DNA from: Nitrospirota bacterium
GTDB taxonomy: Bacteria > Nitrospirota_A > Leptospirillia > Leptospirillales > Leptospirillaceae
Length of the DNA: 16,121 nucleotides
Assembly: GCA_027335985.1 (NCBI GenBank)
Contig: DAHWGX010000078.1
Location: forward strand, 1 to 16,121
Reading direction: 5' to 3'
The notes under the pieces are model-generated. The model searched no databases, had not been told where the DNA came from, and saw only the letters and a list, made by a program, of their open reading frames with translations. The translations under genes and the position numbers were made by a program. This document shows, in pieces, positions 1 through 6,590 of the stretch; the stretch's first letter is position 1; the number at the start of each line of letters is the position of its first letter.

Positions 1-101
1 CCCGCGAGCAGAAGTCCCAGGGCGACCGTTTCGTAAACGCCCCGGTCGGAAAACCGTTTCGACCCGCTTTCTTTCGTGATGTGTTTGAAGATCTTGAGCA
101 T
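1..101 (-). CDS. Unidentified protein, N-terminal 33 residues only (continues past left edge)
   Basis: An ATG at 101-99 opens a frame that stays open to the window edge. It begins 2 nt downstream of the stop of the DotB/PilT-like ATPase gene, so the two are almost certainly co-transcribed. An AAAGGA ribosome site lies about 8 nt upstream of the ATG. The visible product starts MLKIFKHITKES, is basic at first, and from about residue 22 turns hydrophobic (VALGLLLAG), as if entering a membrane segment. By position it could be another component of the Dot/Icm-IncI-type transfer system, but I do not recognise the family, and 33 residues are too few to assign a function. Confidence 0.6.
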   Translation of the reverse strand, partial: MLKIFKHITKESGSKRFSDRGVYETVALGLLLA

Positions 102-103
102 CT

Positions 104-1207
104 TCAGAGTCCTTTCTCGAGAGCCTTGATTTTTTCGAGGAACTCGTCCCGACGGGTCAGGTGCATCGCCACCATGTCCCGGTCGAGCTTCCCTTCCACG
201 ACCCCGCGCGCCGCCGACATTTCAAGGGTCTGGAACCCTGGATCCTTCTCCCGTTCCTTGTCGGAGATCATCCCCCGGATCTTGTGGGACTGATCTTCCT
301 GGTTTCTCAGCATCGTGCGCATGGTATCGTTCAGAAAGGCGTATTCCGTCAGAAGATACCGCCCCTGAAGATCCTTTGTCGGCACGAGTTTCTGAAAGAT
401 GATGGCGTTGAGCCCCATCGACAGCTCAGACCGGATCATGTCCTTCTTTTCTGGTGGCACCATGTCCTCGATGCGATGAGGCGTGGACGCGACCGATTCG
501 GCATGGAGCGTCGACATGATATGTACGCCGGTGTTGGCGATCGTCAGCACCTTCTCCATGGCCACCGGATGACGCGTCTCGGCCACCATGACAAGGTTCG
601 GATCTTCCCGGAGAAGCTGTTCCAGCATGATCTGGTATCCTTCATCGGCCGGATAGACCGTGTCCGGACCAAAGGGCAAGGTTGCTTCTTTTTGGGTGAT
701 CATGCAGTTGATGGGGTGGTGAATGATCTCGATCGGATCTTCGATCGTGATGATGTGTCCCTGCTGCGTTTTGTTGAATTCGTTGATGAGGGCCCCCTGG
801 GTTGTCGTTTTTCCCGAGCCGGGCACGCCGACGTAAAGCGTCAGTCCTTTCCTGAAGGACACCAGACGACGGAACACGTCCGGCAACCCCAGCTCCTCGA
901 TCGTCGGCACCGTCCTCGGAAGAATCCGGAGGGCCATCTCCCAGTTGCCCGTTCCCTCTGCGATCGCCTGCCCCCGAACCCTGACGCCCCCGATATCGAT
1001 CGAGAAGCTCATGCCGTATTTTCTCTGGAGCTCCTGGGGAAAGTTTGGCGTATAGAATTTGTCTTCAACGCTCTGGATCAATCCATTCCTGCGGATCCCG
1101 ATTCCCGATTTCTTGATGTGGACATCGGTAATGCTTGTATCGTTGAGATACTTCTGGAGCCATTTGAATGATGCCGCCTCATCGCTGTCCCACGATATAG
1201 AAAACAC
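104..1207 (-). CDS. DotB/TraJ/PilT-like secretion ATPase (T2SS/T4P/T4SS family)
   Basis: A 367-aa hexameric secretion ATPase expected at the cytoplasmic face of the inner membrane, where it would power a type IV secretion, conjugation or pilus machine. Visible motifs are Walker A GVPGSGKT (127-134), Asp box TIEDPIE (154-160), Walker B-type REDPNLVMVAETRH (200-213) and His box GVHIMSTLHAES (227-238), in the order and spacing of PilT/DotB. Residues 1-110 match the usual N-terminal domain in size. The start is a GTG at 1207-1205, placed by a strong AAGGAGGT site just upstream. The length fits DotB and IncI TraJ (about 370-380 aa). It is followed 2 nt later by another gene. The family is certain; DotB/TraJ rather than PilT is inferred from the accessory-DNA setting and the variant AETRH Walker B (PilT usually has GEMRD). 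No pilin gene is in view. Confidence 0.85.
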   Translation of the reverse strand: MFSISWDSDEAASFKWLQKYLNDTSITDVHIKKSGIGIRRNGLIQSVEDKFYTPNFPQELQRKYGMSFSIDIGGVRVRGQAIAEGTGNWEMALRILPRTVPTIEELGLPDVFRRLVSFRKGLTLYVGVPGSGKTTTQGALINEFNKTQQGHIITIEDPIEIIHHPINCMITQKEATLPFGPDTVYPADEGYQIMLEQLLREDPNLVMVAETRHPVAMEKVLTIANTGVHIMSTLHAESVASTPHRIEDMVPPEKKDMIRSELSMGLNAIIFQKLVPTKDLQGRYLLTEYAFLNDTMRTMLRNQEDQSHKIRGMISDKEREKDPGFQTLEMSAARGVVEGKLDRDMVAMHLTRRDEFLEKIKALEKGL

Positions 1208-1488
1208 ACTCCACCTCCTTTAACGTACGATCCTATCATGGAGAGACACCTGTCCGGCGTATTGTCCGACTCTCCGTTAACAATTCATGAATCCTTATTT
1301 TTTGTTACCGTTTTTTTGAGAAAAAGTGTCCGATCTCCCCCTTGTCTGTCCGAACAGGGTCTTTTTTGTTTGACCATAGCCCTGTCCAAATTTTGGTCAT
1401 TCTGGGTCCTGTCGGCTCCCATCTTACATTTTCAGCGTGTTATCCACATGCTTTTCCACAAGCATTCCAAGTTGGGGTGGTCGTTCGG
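1208..1488. other. 281-bp intergenic region with DnaA boxes, TGTCCG repeats and AT-rich tract
   Basis: Non-coding gap between the GGDEF gene and the ATPase gene. From left to right it holds the ATPase ribosome site, an inverted repeat GGAGAG (1240-1245)/CTCTCC (1270-1275), four TGTCCG hexamers (1251, 1263, 1327, 1347), a T/A-rich tract at about 1276-1326, a small inverted repeat CCAAA-T-TTTGG around 1386-1396, and two DnaA-box-like 9-mers at 1440-1460. I found no consensus -35/-10 pair and no convincing T-tailed terminator hairpin. It could be an origin-like or regulatory region; no replication-initiator gene is next to it within the window. Confidence 0.4.
1440..1460 (+). promoter_or_regulatory. 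Two tandem DnaA-box-like sites
   Basis: TTATCCACA at 1440-1448 is a perfect match to the high-affinity DnaA box. TTTTCCACA at 1452-1460 matches the looser TTWTNCACA form in the same orientation, 12 bp start to start (about one helical turn). DnaA binding here is inferred from sequence only. The sites could serve an origin or tie the flanking c-di-GMP or secretion gene to DnaA. Confidence 0.5.
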
Positions 1489-2553
1489 CTACCAGGATTC
1501 GTCTTCCGTTCTGGCGACAATCGTGCGGTTTCTTCCTGCCCGTTTGGCTCGGTAGAGTGCATCATCGGCCTCCTTGATGGTCTCCGACAAAGTCTTTCCT
1601 ATCATGATGGGCGCAATGCCGATCGAGACTGTATAGTGAATCGAGGATCCATTGACCAGATGGGTGGCCTTGGCGACTTTTTGCCGGATTTTTTCTGAGA
1701 TCCAGTACGCATTGGTGACGGACGATGCGACCACGATCCCGAATTCCTCCCCTCCCAGCCTGACCGGCATATCGTCTCCCACCCTGATGTTTCGAGTGAT
1801 CAATGTTGCGATATTCTTTATGATTTCGTCGCCGGTCAGGTGCCCATGGACATCGTTAATTTTTTTGAAATGATCGATATCGAGCACGATAAACGTATGA
1901 TAGAGACCTCGATTCGTGATCAGCCCCTGAACATGCTGGTAAAATTCCTCCAGATACCGTCTGTTGTAAATGCCCGTCATGGGGTCACGGATCGATTCGT
2001 TTGTGAGCCGTTCAATGGTCTGCATCTGCCCCAAGAGCTTCCCTATCCGTCCCGCCGCATCCTCCAAAAGCGAAAGCGTTCGTTGTTCCTCGGCCCATCG
2101 CGGCGCCACGATCATCGCCACCTTCTGGTTATCCCTTTCGATCGGCACAAGACAGTACTCCTCCGATGGCCTCGATTCCCTGACAAAGTTCTTGTAAGGC
2201 ATGACTGCAATCTCTTTTCCCTTGTCGCCAAACGCCGTTTTCAGGATTTTTTCCGCCTCCGTCAAGCAGTCGCTGATCTCGAGACAGGAGATCTGTGAGG
2301 AAATCTCCGCGATCTTTATCCTCGTTTTGAGGAAGGATCTTTCGTTTTTCGCCTCCATCTCCCGACTCTCGAGGACTCGCCGTAACATGCGCTCTTCCTG
2401 ATTTTCCGGAGCCCCATGTCCCGCGTCCGTTCCCATCATTTTCAAACGGGAGAGAATCCTTTCCCGCTCTCTCCTGGCAGACCACCGGACGAAGACTGCA
2501 ACAACTCCGAGAAGAACAACACCCTCGACAAACAGTGGAATAATGGGCCCCAT
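1489..2553 (-). CDS. Membrane-anchored diguanylate cyclase (GGDEF protein)
   Basis: A 354-aa protein predicted to make cyclic di-GMP from two GTP. Residues about 4-23 form one transmembrane helix followed by a basic, charged stretch (24-80, possibly coiled coil). Residues about 80-180 look like a GAF-type sensory domain, though I cannot identify it firmly. The GGDEF domain spans about 185-348, with the DPMTGIYNRR entry motif (190-199), metal-binding FIVLDIDHFK (221-230) and an intact GGEEF active site (267-271). An RVGD sequence lies upstream of GGEEF but one residue further away than the classical RxxD inhibitory site, so product inhibition is uncertain. The ATG at 2553 lies 5 nt after the stop of the GGDEF-EAL gene, so the two are probably co-transcribed; its own ribosome site is weak, consistent with translational coupling. 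Confidence 0.88.
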   Translation of the reverse strand: MGPIIPLFVEGVVLLGVVAVFVRWSARRERERILSRLKMMGTDAGHGAPENQEERMLRRVLESREMEAKNERSFLKTRIKIAEISSQISCLEISDCLTEAEKILKTAFGDKGKEIAVMPYKNFVRESRPSEEYCLVPIERDNQKVAMIVAPRWAEEQRTLSLLEDAAGRIGKLLGQMQTIERLTNESIRDPMTGIYNRRYLEEFYQHVQGLITNRGLYHTFIVLDIDHFKKINDVHGHLTGDEIIKNIATLITRNIRVGDDMPVRLGGEEFGIVVASSVTNAYWISEKIRQKVAKATHLVNGSSIHYTVSIGIAPIMIGKTLSETIKEADDALYRAKRAGRNRTIVARTEDESW

Positions 2554-2558
2554 GGCAA

Positions 2559-4349
2559 CTAGCTCATCTCTTTTTCCGGTTTACCGATAAACCATCCCTG
2601 GACGTAGCGGATTCCGATGTCGTGGACGATCTCCATAATTTCCCGAGATTCCACCGCTTCGGCGATCACGTTGATCCCCGTTTCCCTCGCCAGTGTCGCG
2701 ATACTGGCGACGATGGCCTTGTCGATCGTGGCCTTGTTGGTCAATTCCTGGATAAAACTGCCCTCTATCTTGATGTAGTCCACAGGGAAAAGCTTGAGTG
2801 ACACCAGGGATGAAAACCCGGACCCGAAGTCGTCCAGTGCGATGCCCACGCCCAGCGTTTTCATTTCCCTGACAAATTTTTCCAGAACGGCGGCATTGCG
2901 GATGGTCTCCCGTTCCGTGATTTCAAAGACAACATTTTTTGGATTGATTTTTGAATTTCTCAGCATCGCCTTGATGTTGGACACATGCGGCGCCAGAAGC
3001 ATGGATTTGGGGGACATATTCAGGAAGAGCTTCCCGTCGAATCCTTTTTCAATGACCTTTGCGAAAGCCTTTTCCATGACAATCAGATCAAGCTGCGAGA
3101 CGATTCCGCTGCCCTCGGCCACATCGATCACCTCGTTGGCGGGGATGATGCGCCCCTCGAACGGGATGCGCATCAACACTTCGTATGCGATCGGCGTGGG
3201 ATCGCTCGTCGTGGCGATGGGCTGGAAATAGGGTTCGACGGTTTTTTCGGAGACCGCTTTCTGAATGATGAGGATCTTTTCGCTGTGAGAGCGGTACACG
3301 TCGGCCACATCGTCCTTGTTGGGAACCATGATGTTGTTTTTGCCGAGCTGCTTGGCCCGCCTCATGGTGTTTTCGGCGATCATGAAAAGGTCGCGGGACG
3401 ATCGGGCATGAACCGGGAAGGTGGACATCCCGATCGAAACCGATGTCCGCATGTCCCCCTTCCCCTCTTTGCCCTGGACGCTGAACGTCGTTGTCCGCCC
3501 CAGGATTTTGCTGGCGACTTCTTCGGCTTCCTGCCGTTCTTTTCCCGGGAGGATCATGACGAATTCATCCCCGCCGTATCGGGCCACCATCTCTCCCTGA
3601 TTCATGAGGTCCGACAGCAACGTCGCATACGCTGTCAGATATCGGTTCGCTTCTTCGATCCCGAAGGCTTCATTGATGTGCCTGAAATTGTCCAAGTCGA
3701 AGAAGAGAATTGAAAAACATCCCGAATGGCGCTCACTTCTCCCCACCTCGTAATCGAGCAGCTCCCAAAACATCCTCTGATTCGGCATGTTCGTCAGCGG
3801 ATCGCTTTTTTCCGAATACTCCGCCTTGCGCGAGTTTCCGCAGACAACCCTGAGCGCTTCCAGAACCTCGAGAATTTTTTTAGCGGAGCGCGTCTCGATC
3901 CTCCGCTCTTTATGGGGGTTCTCTTCCGGGAAGGCCAGCCCCACAAATCCCCGACTCTTGTTGGAGTGCCGGATGAACTCCGTCCGTATGACGAGAGTGT
4001 CCAATGCGATCTCCGCTTCCGGCTCTTCGACATTGATGACTCGCGATCGTATCTCGACCCTCTCTCCTTCGTCCAACCGCCTGACATCGATCAGCTGCTC
4101 CAGAATTCTCCGTTCAATCCGCTCCTGATCAGACGCCTCGGGTCTTCTGCGCCAGACCACCTCCACATCTAAGGAGCTTCCCGCCAACATTTCCGCATGC
4201 AGCACGAACGGAACATCCACAATGTCATTGAGGGCCGTCAGAACTCCATCGACGGCCTCCTCCCACGCTTTCGATCTCCCTGTGGCGTCAATCAAGCGAT
4301 CAAGAAGAATGTTTTCGATTTTTTCTGTTTTGTCGATGAGACTTCGCAT
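2559..4349 (-). CDS. GGDEF-EAL dual-domain c-di-GMP protein
   Basis: A 596-aa protein with an unrecognised N-terminal region (1-175; no membrane segment), a GGDEF domain (about 180-342) and an EAL domain (about 355-590). GGDEF is canonical at 259-263, with no RxxD inhibitory site at the usual position upstream. In the EAL domain the motif reads EVL (E390), and the other usual catalytic positions appear present: N444, E476, D506-D507 in LDDFGSGFSSL, K527, E564 and Q584. Both synthesis and hydrolysis of c-di-GMP are therefore possible; which dominates cannot be told from sequence. The KID motif reads KIE (529), a mild deviation. The ATG at 4349 has a GGGAGA site 3 nt away. It is the first gene of a two-gene unit with the downstream GGDEF gene, giving two c-di-GMP enzymes next to a secretion ATPase gene. 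Confidence 0.9.
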   Translation of the reverse strand: MRSLIDKTEKIENILLDRLIDATGRSKAWEEAVDGVLTALNDIVDVPFVLHAEMLAGSSLDVEVVWRRRPEASDQERIERRILEQLIDVRRLDEGERVEIRSRVINVEEPEAEIALDTLVIRTEFIRHSNKSRGFVGLAFPEENPHKERRIETRSAKKILEVLEALRVVCGNSRKAEYSEKSDPLTNMPNQRMFWELLDYEVGRSERHSGCFSILFFDLDNFRHINEAFGIEEANRYLTAYATLLSDLMNQGEMVARYGGDEFVMILPGKERQEAEEVASKILGRTTTFSVQGKEGKGDMRTSVSIGMSTFPVHARSSRDLFMIAENTMRRAKQLGKNNIMVPNKDDVADVYRSHSEKILIIQKAVSEKTVEPYFQPIATTSDPTPIAYEVLMRIPFEGRIIPANEVIDVAEGSGIVSQLDLIVMEKAFAKVIEKGFDGKLFLNMSPKSMLLAPHVSNIKAMLRNSKINPKNVVFEITERETIRNAAVLEKFVREMKTLGVGIALDDFGSGFSSLVSLKLFPVDYIKIEGSFIQELTNKATIDKAIVASIATLARETGINVIAEAVESREIMEIVHDIGIRYVQGWFIGKPEKEMS

Positions 4350-4397
4350 ATTTCTCCCGCGTTAAACACGTTCTCGTTCACCCAATTGCGCGGGAAA

Positions 4398-4417
4398 CCC
4401 CGGCAGGAATGCCGGGG
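4398..4417. repeat. Perfect 8-bp-stem hairpin with GGAA loop
   Basis: CCCCGGCA (4398-4405), GGAA loop (4406-4409) and TGCCGGGG (4410-4417) form a perfect stem. On the plus strand the loop is a GNRA tetraloop; on the minus strand it is TTCC. No poly-T follows in either direction. It may stabilise an mRNA end or be a REP-type element. Confidence 0.55.
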
Positions 4418-4488
4418 AGGGATAGCGCCGTTCCCGCATTCCTTTCTGTTTGGCTCTCTGTCAATATCCGTACCCGTCGGCCCGCGTA

Positions 4489-4504
4489 GCGGGTTTGAAC
4501 CCGC
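4489..4504. repeat. Short perfect inverted repeat GCGGGT-TTGA-ACCCGC
   Basis: A 6-bp stem with a 4-nt loop. It superficially resembles a tRNA T-arm, but no tRNA body surrounds it. It lies 85 bp from the other hairpin in the same gap. Confidence 0.45.
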
Positions 4505-4539
4505 TTCACCTGGTCAACTCGAGCCTGTCGAACCTCCTT

Positions 4540-6009
4540 TCAAGCTCCACCATTCACGGCGGGGTGGTTGACTTGTTTGTCCACCGATTCGGCATCGATC
4601 AACACGGTCGTTTTTGTCATGCCGTTCTTGCCCGACTCCCGCACCGCCGCGAGAACCACGTTTTTGACGATGCGCTTGATCTCCCTGGGCGTCATCACCG
4701 CGAGGCGGTCGATGGCCCCGTTGGTCATATCCACATCGATACTCGAGGTCACCCCCAGCTCCTTGAGGAGTTTTTTCGCAATGTTGCGGATCACCGGCGG
4801 CATCTTTTCCGGCGGGATATTGTCGACATGAAAAATCTGAAAACGCGTCAACAAAGGCTCCGGGATCTTCGTGGCCTCGTTCGCCGAAGCCACCCACATG
4901 ACGCGTGTCGCATCGAACAGGACCGTCGGGCCCAGGAATTCGTCCATCATCTTTCGGGAGGATGTCTTTTCCAGCGCCCCCAGAAGATAATCCGTCAGAT
5001 TGCTGACGTTGGTATTGGAGGTCGGGACCTTGTCGAGCTCGTCCAGCAGAAAAAGAGGATTGGCGATTCCCTTGGCCAGCACGCTCGCCACCCGTCCCGG
5101 GGAGGATCCCTTCCATCCGGAATTCATCCCGCCCAGGACCATGGCTCCCCCGGAGTTCCCCCCCAGTCCCACCACCTCGGCCGGAACGCCCAGCATCTCG
5201 GCCAAGCTGTAGATGAGTTCCGTCTTTCCGACGCCCGGGGGCCCCACCAGCAACAAGGGCTGGAGCGCCATGATGCCCGTCTCGCTGATCTTGCCCACCG
5301 CGCAATATCCCGCAATGAAGTCCAACACATCCACAAAGTTTGGAAAGGATTCCTTGAGCTTCTCGATCTCTTTGGGATCGACCGGAGGCATGGCATAGTG
5401 GTTTTTTGTTCGGGATTTGATGATGGCGGTGAAGGCGGGCGTTTCCCGCTCGGCGTCCGTCGAATTCGCCCACCGCTCCAAAAGGGCGTCCGGACCAAAG
5501 ACGTTCGGCACCGGCACCCCGTTCGCCACCCGCAACTCCATGATCGGAGGAGGTTTCGGAAGCTCTTTTTCGGATTTCTCCTCTGTCGCCCCCTCCGTGT
5601 GATTCTCCGGTTCTGCCGTTGCCGTCGAGGAGCTCGCCCGGGCGGGACGAGACGACGTCGCAGTCCGCTTTCGCTCTTCCGCCTCGCGCCGGCTTTTGGC
5701 GGCGCTGTCCGAGATCTTTCGGACAACGCCCGGGAGGAAGGGACCGGCGGCCGCCAAAACGACCATGGCGGCATAGGTGTGCATCAGACCCGGATGAGCT
5801 GCCGCAAGCCAGGCGTGAAATTCCCGGCTTGTCCGATCGTTCCCGACAAGCCACGTCGTCCACTGCGTCATCGAGGGCATGAAGGTCGTCCCTGACTGGC
5901 TTTCCACCGGATAGCGCGACGGGAGGAAAAAGGGAGACCAGGCGTACCATCCGGCCAAAAGCCCGCCAGAAATCAACCATCTACCTGTCATCGTTTGAAA
6001 AAACCACAT
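4540..6009 (-). CDS. Membrane-anchored Lon-type AAA+ ATPase without protease domain
   Basis: A 489-aa protein. Two hydrophobic segments (about 9-28 and 76-95) suggest inner-membrane anchoring, with a Trp/Pro-rich region between. A charged, Ser/Ala/Glu-rich linker (100-155) is followed by an AAA+ module at about 215-460: Walker A GPPGVGKT (256-263), GLGG (281-284), Walker B NPLFLLDELD (317-326), sensor-1 Asn in WVASANE (372-378), an arginine finger near R389 and sensor-2 Arg in TPREIKR (440-446). The stretch from GLGG through SPGR to NPLFLLDELDK is typical of Lon ATPase modules, but the chain ends about 30 residues after sensor 2, with no Ser-Lys protease domain. The function is thus probably protein remodelling at the membrane; the partner is unknown. 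The ATG at 6009 follows an AGGAGG site about 10 nt away. It is probably the last gene of the operon starting with nrdJ. Confidence 0.75.
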   Translation of the reverse strand: MWFFQTMTGRWLISGGLLAGWYAWSPFFLPSRYPVESQSGTTFMPSMTQWTTWLVGNDRTSREFHAWLAAAHPGLMHTYAAMVVLAAAGPFLPGVVRKISDSAAKSRREAEERKRTATSSRPARASSSTATAEPENHTEGATEEKSEKELPKPPPIMELRVANGVPVPNVFGPDALLERWANSTDAERETPAFTAIIKSRTKNHYAMPPVDPKEIEKLKESFPNFVDVLDFIAGYCAVGKISETGIMALQPLLLVGPPGVGKTELIYSLAEMLGVPAEVVGLGGNSGGAMVLGGMNSGWKGSSPGRVASVLAKGIANPLFLLDELDKVPTSNTNVSNLTDYLLGALEKTSSRKMMDEFLGPTVLFDATRVMWVASANEATKIPEPLLTRFQIFHVDNIPPEKMPPVIRNIAKKLLKELGVTSSIDVDMTNGAIDRLAVMTPREIKRIVKNVVLAAVRESGKNGMTKTTVLIDAESVDKQVNHPAVNGGA

Positions 6010-6091
6010 ATTTCCCGTTCCCTCCTTTCCAAAATCTCGTTCCTTTGGATCGTACCGCGATTTCTGTCGCTCGTCATGGAATGTCCGATGG

Positions 6092-6547
6092 CTATGGCAA
6101 GGTGTTCGGATCGACCCCGGACGGAAGAAGAGAGGGAACGTAGATCAGTCCATGGATGTCCCCCATGTGTCCTCCTGTCTTGACCACGAGATTCTCCGTT
6201 CCTCCCTCGAGGTCCGTCCTCCTCCCCCCTTTCCAGACCTGTCCGATCAGTTCCCGGTATTCTTCCTGAAACTTTCCCGTGATCTTCCTCATGTCCGGCG
6301 GTCGGTTTCCCGACCACGACACGGCAAACACGATGCCGTTCGACTCGAATTCACGGACAACGCTCCTCCCCGTTGCCGTCCGATGCTCCGTATAGGGGCC
6401 ATGGGGGATCACCCGGGAGATCGTTCCCGATGTCGTCCCCCGATAGGGATGCTCCGACGGGGCTTGTCCCAGGGCCGCCAATGCGAGATGAGGCGCAAGA
6501 AGAAGGACGAGTCCCCCCCTTAAAAAGGCCTGGATGCCCATGCGCAT
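6092..6547 (-). CDS. Exported DUF2844-family protein
   Basis: A 151-aa protein with a Sec signal peptide: MRMGIQAFLR, then a hydrophobic core GGLVLLLAPHLALA, with cleavage likely near residue 24-26. The mature part contains a pattern I recognise as DUF2844: YTEHRTATGRSVVREF followed by GIVFAVSWSGNRPPDMRK (71-88). The role is unknown. From memory, DUF2844 genes are commonly found beside DUF3443 genes, as here, so the two exported products probably work together. The start at 6547 is chosen because AAAGGGGA lies just upstream and a signal peptide begins there; the frame is open further upstream but without a plausible start. A copy of the TGGGTGCATGCACCCA palindrome lies 19 nt upstream of the ATG. 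Confidence 0.75.
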   Translation of the reverse strand: MRMGIQAFLRGGLVLLLAPHLALAALGQAPSEHPYRGTTSGTISRVIPHGPYTEHRTATGRSVVREFESNGIVFAVSWSGNRPPDMRKITGKFQEEYRELIGQVWKGGRRTDLEGGTENLVVKTGGHMGDIHGLIYVPSLLPSGVDPNTLP

Positions 6548-6566
6548 TTTTTCCCCTTTCTGTCGA

Positions 6567-6582
6567 TGGGTGCATGCACCCA
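6567..6582. repeat. TGGGTGCATGCACCCA palindrome, copy 1
   Basis: A perfect 16-bp palindrome in the 43-bp gap between the DUF3443 stop and the DUF2844 start. Flanking GTCGA (6562-6566) and TCGAC (6584-6588) extend it to a near-perfect 27-nt inverted repeat with one bulged base at 6583. It could act as an operator or as an intercistronic hairpin. Confidence 0.8.
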
Positions 6583-6590
6583 GTCGACGG

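Larger units (their letters stand above)
4350..4539. other. 190-bp gap with two strong hairpins, possibly REP-like
   Basis: Non-coding gap between the Lon-like ATPase gene and the GGDEF-EAL gene. It contains two separate perfect inverted repeats (4398-4417 and 4489-4504) and, near 4520-4535, a stretch related to TTCGACAGGCTCGAG on the minus strand. From memory, short sequences of that type recur as intergenic palindromes in many bacteria. Neither hairpin has a T-run on the minus strand, so they are not classic terminators. I saw no clear promoter for the downstream c-di-GMP genes, though one must lie here if they are not read through. Confidence 0.4.

Noticed and set aside
161..1171. 336-codon plus-strand frame opposite the secretion ATPase gene
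   Set aside because: Shadow of the ATPase gene; no motifs and no ribosome site.
4489..4504. tRNA T-arm-like sequence, as a possible tRNA remnant or att site
   Set aside because: No acceptor, anticodon or D-arm pairing can be built around it, and no integrase gene is near.
4450..5895. Long plus-strand and second minus-strand frames over the Lon-like ATPase gene
   Set aside because: They are rich in Arg, His and Gly with no domain motifs, whereas the chosen frame shows the full AAA+ motif set.
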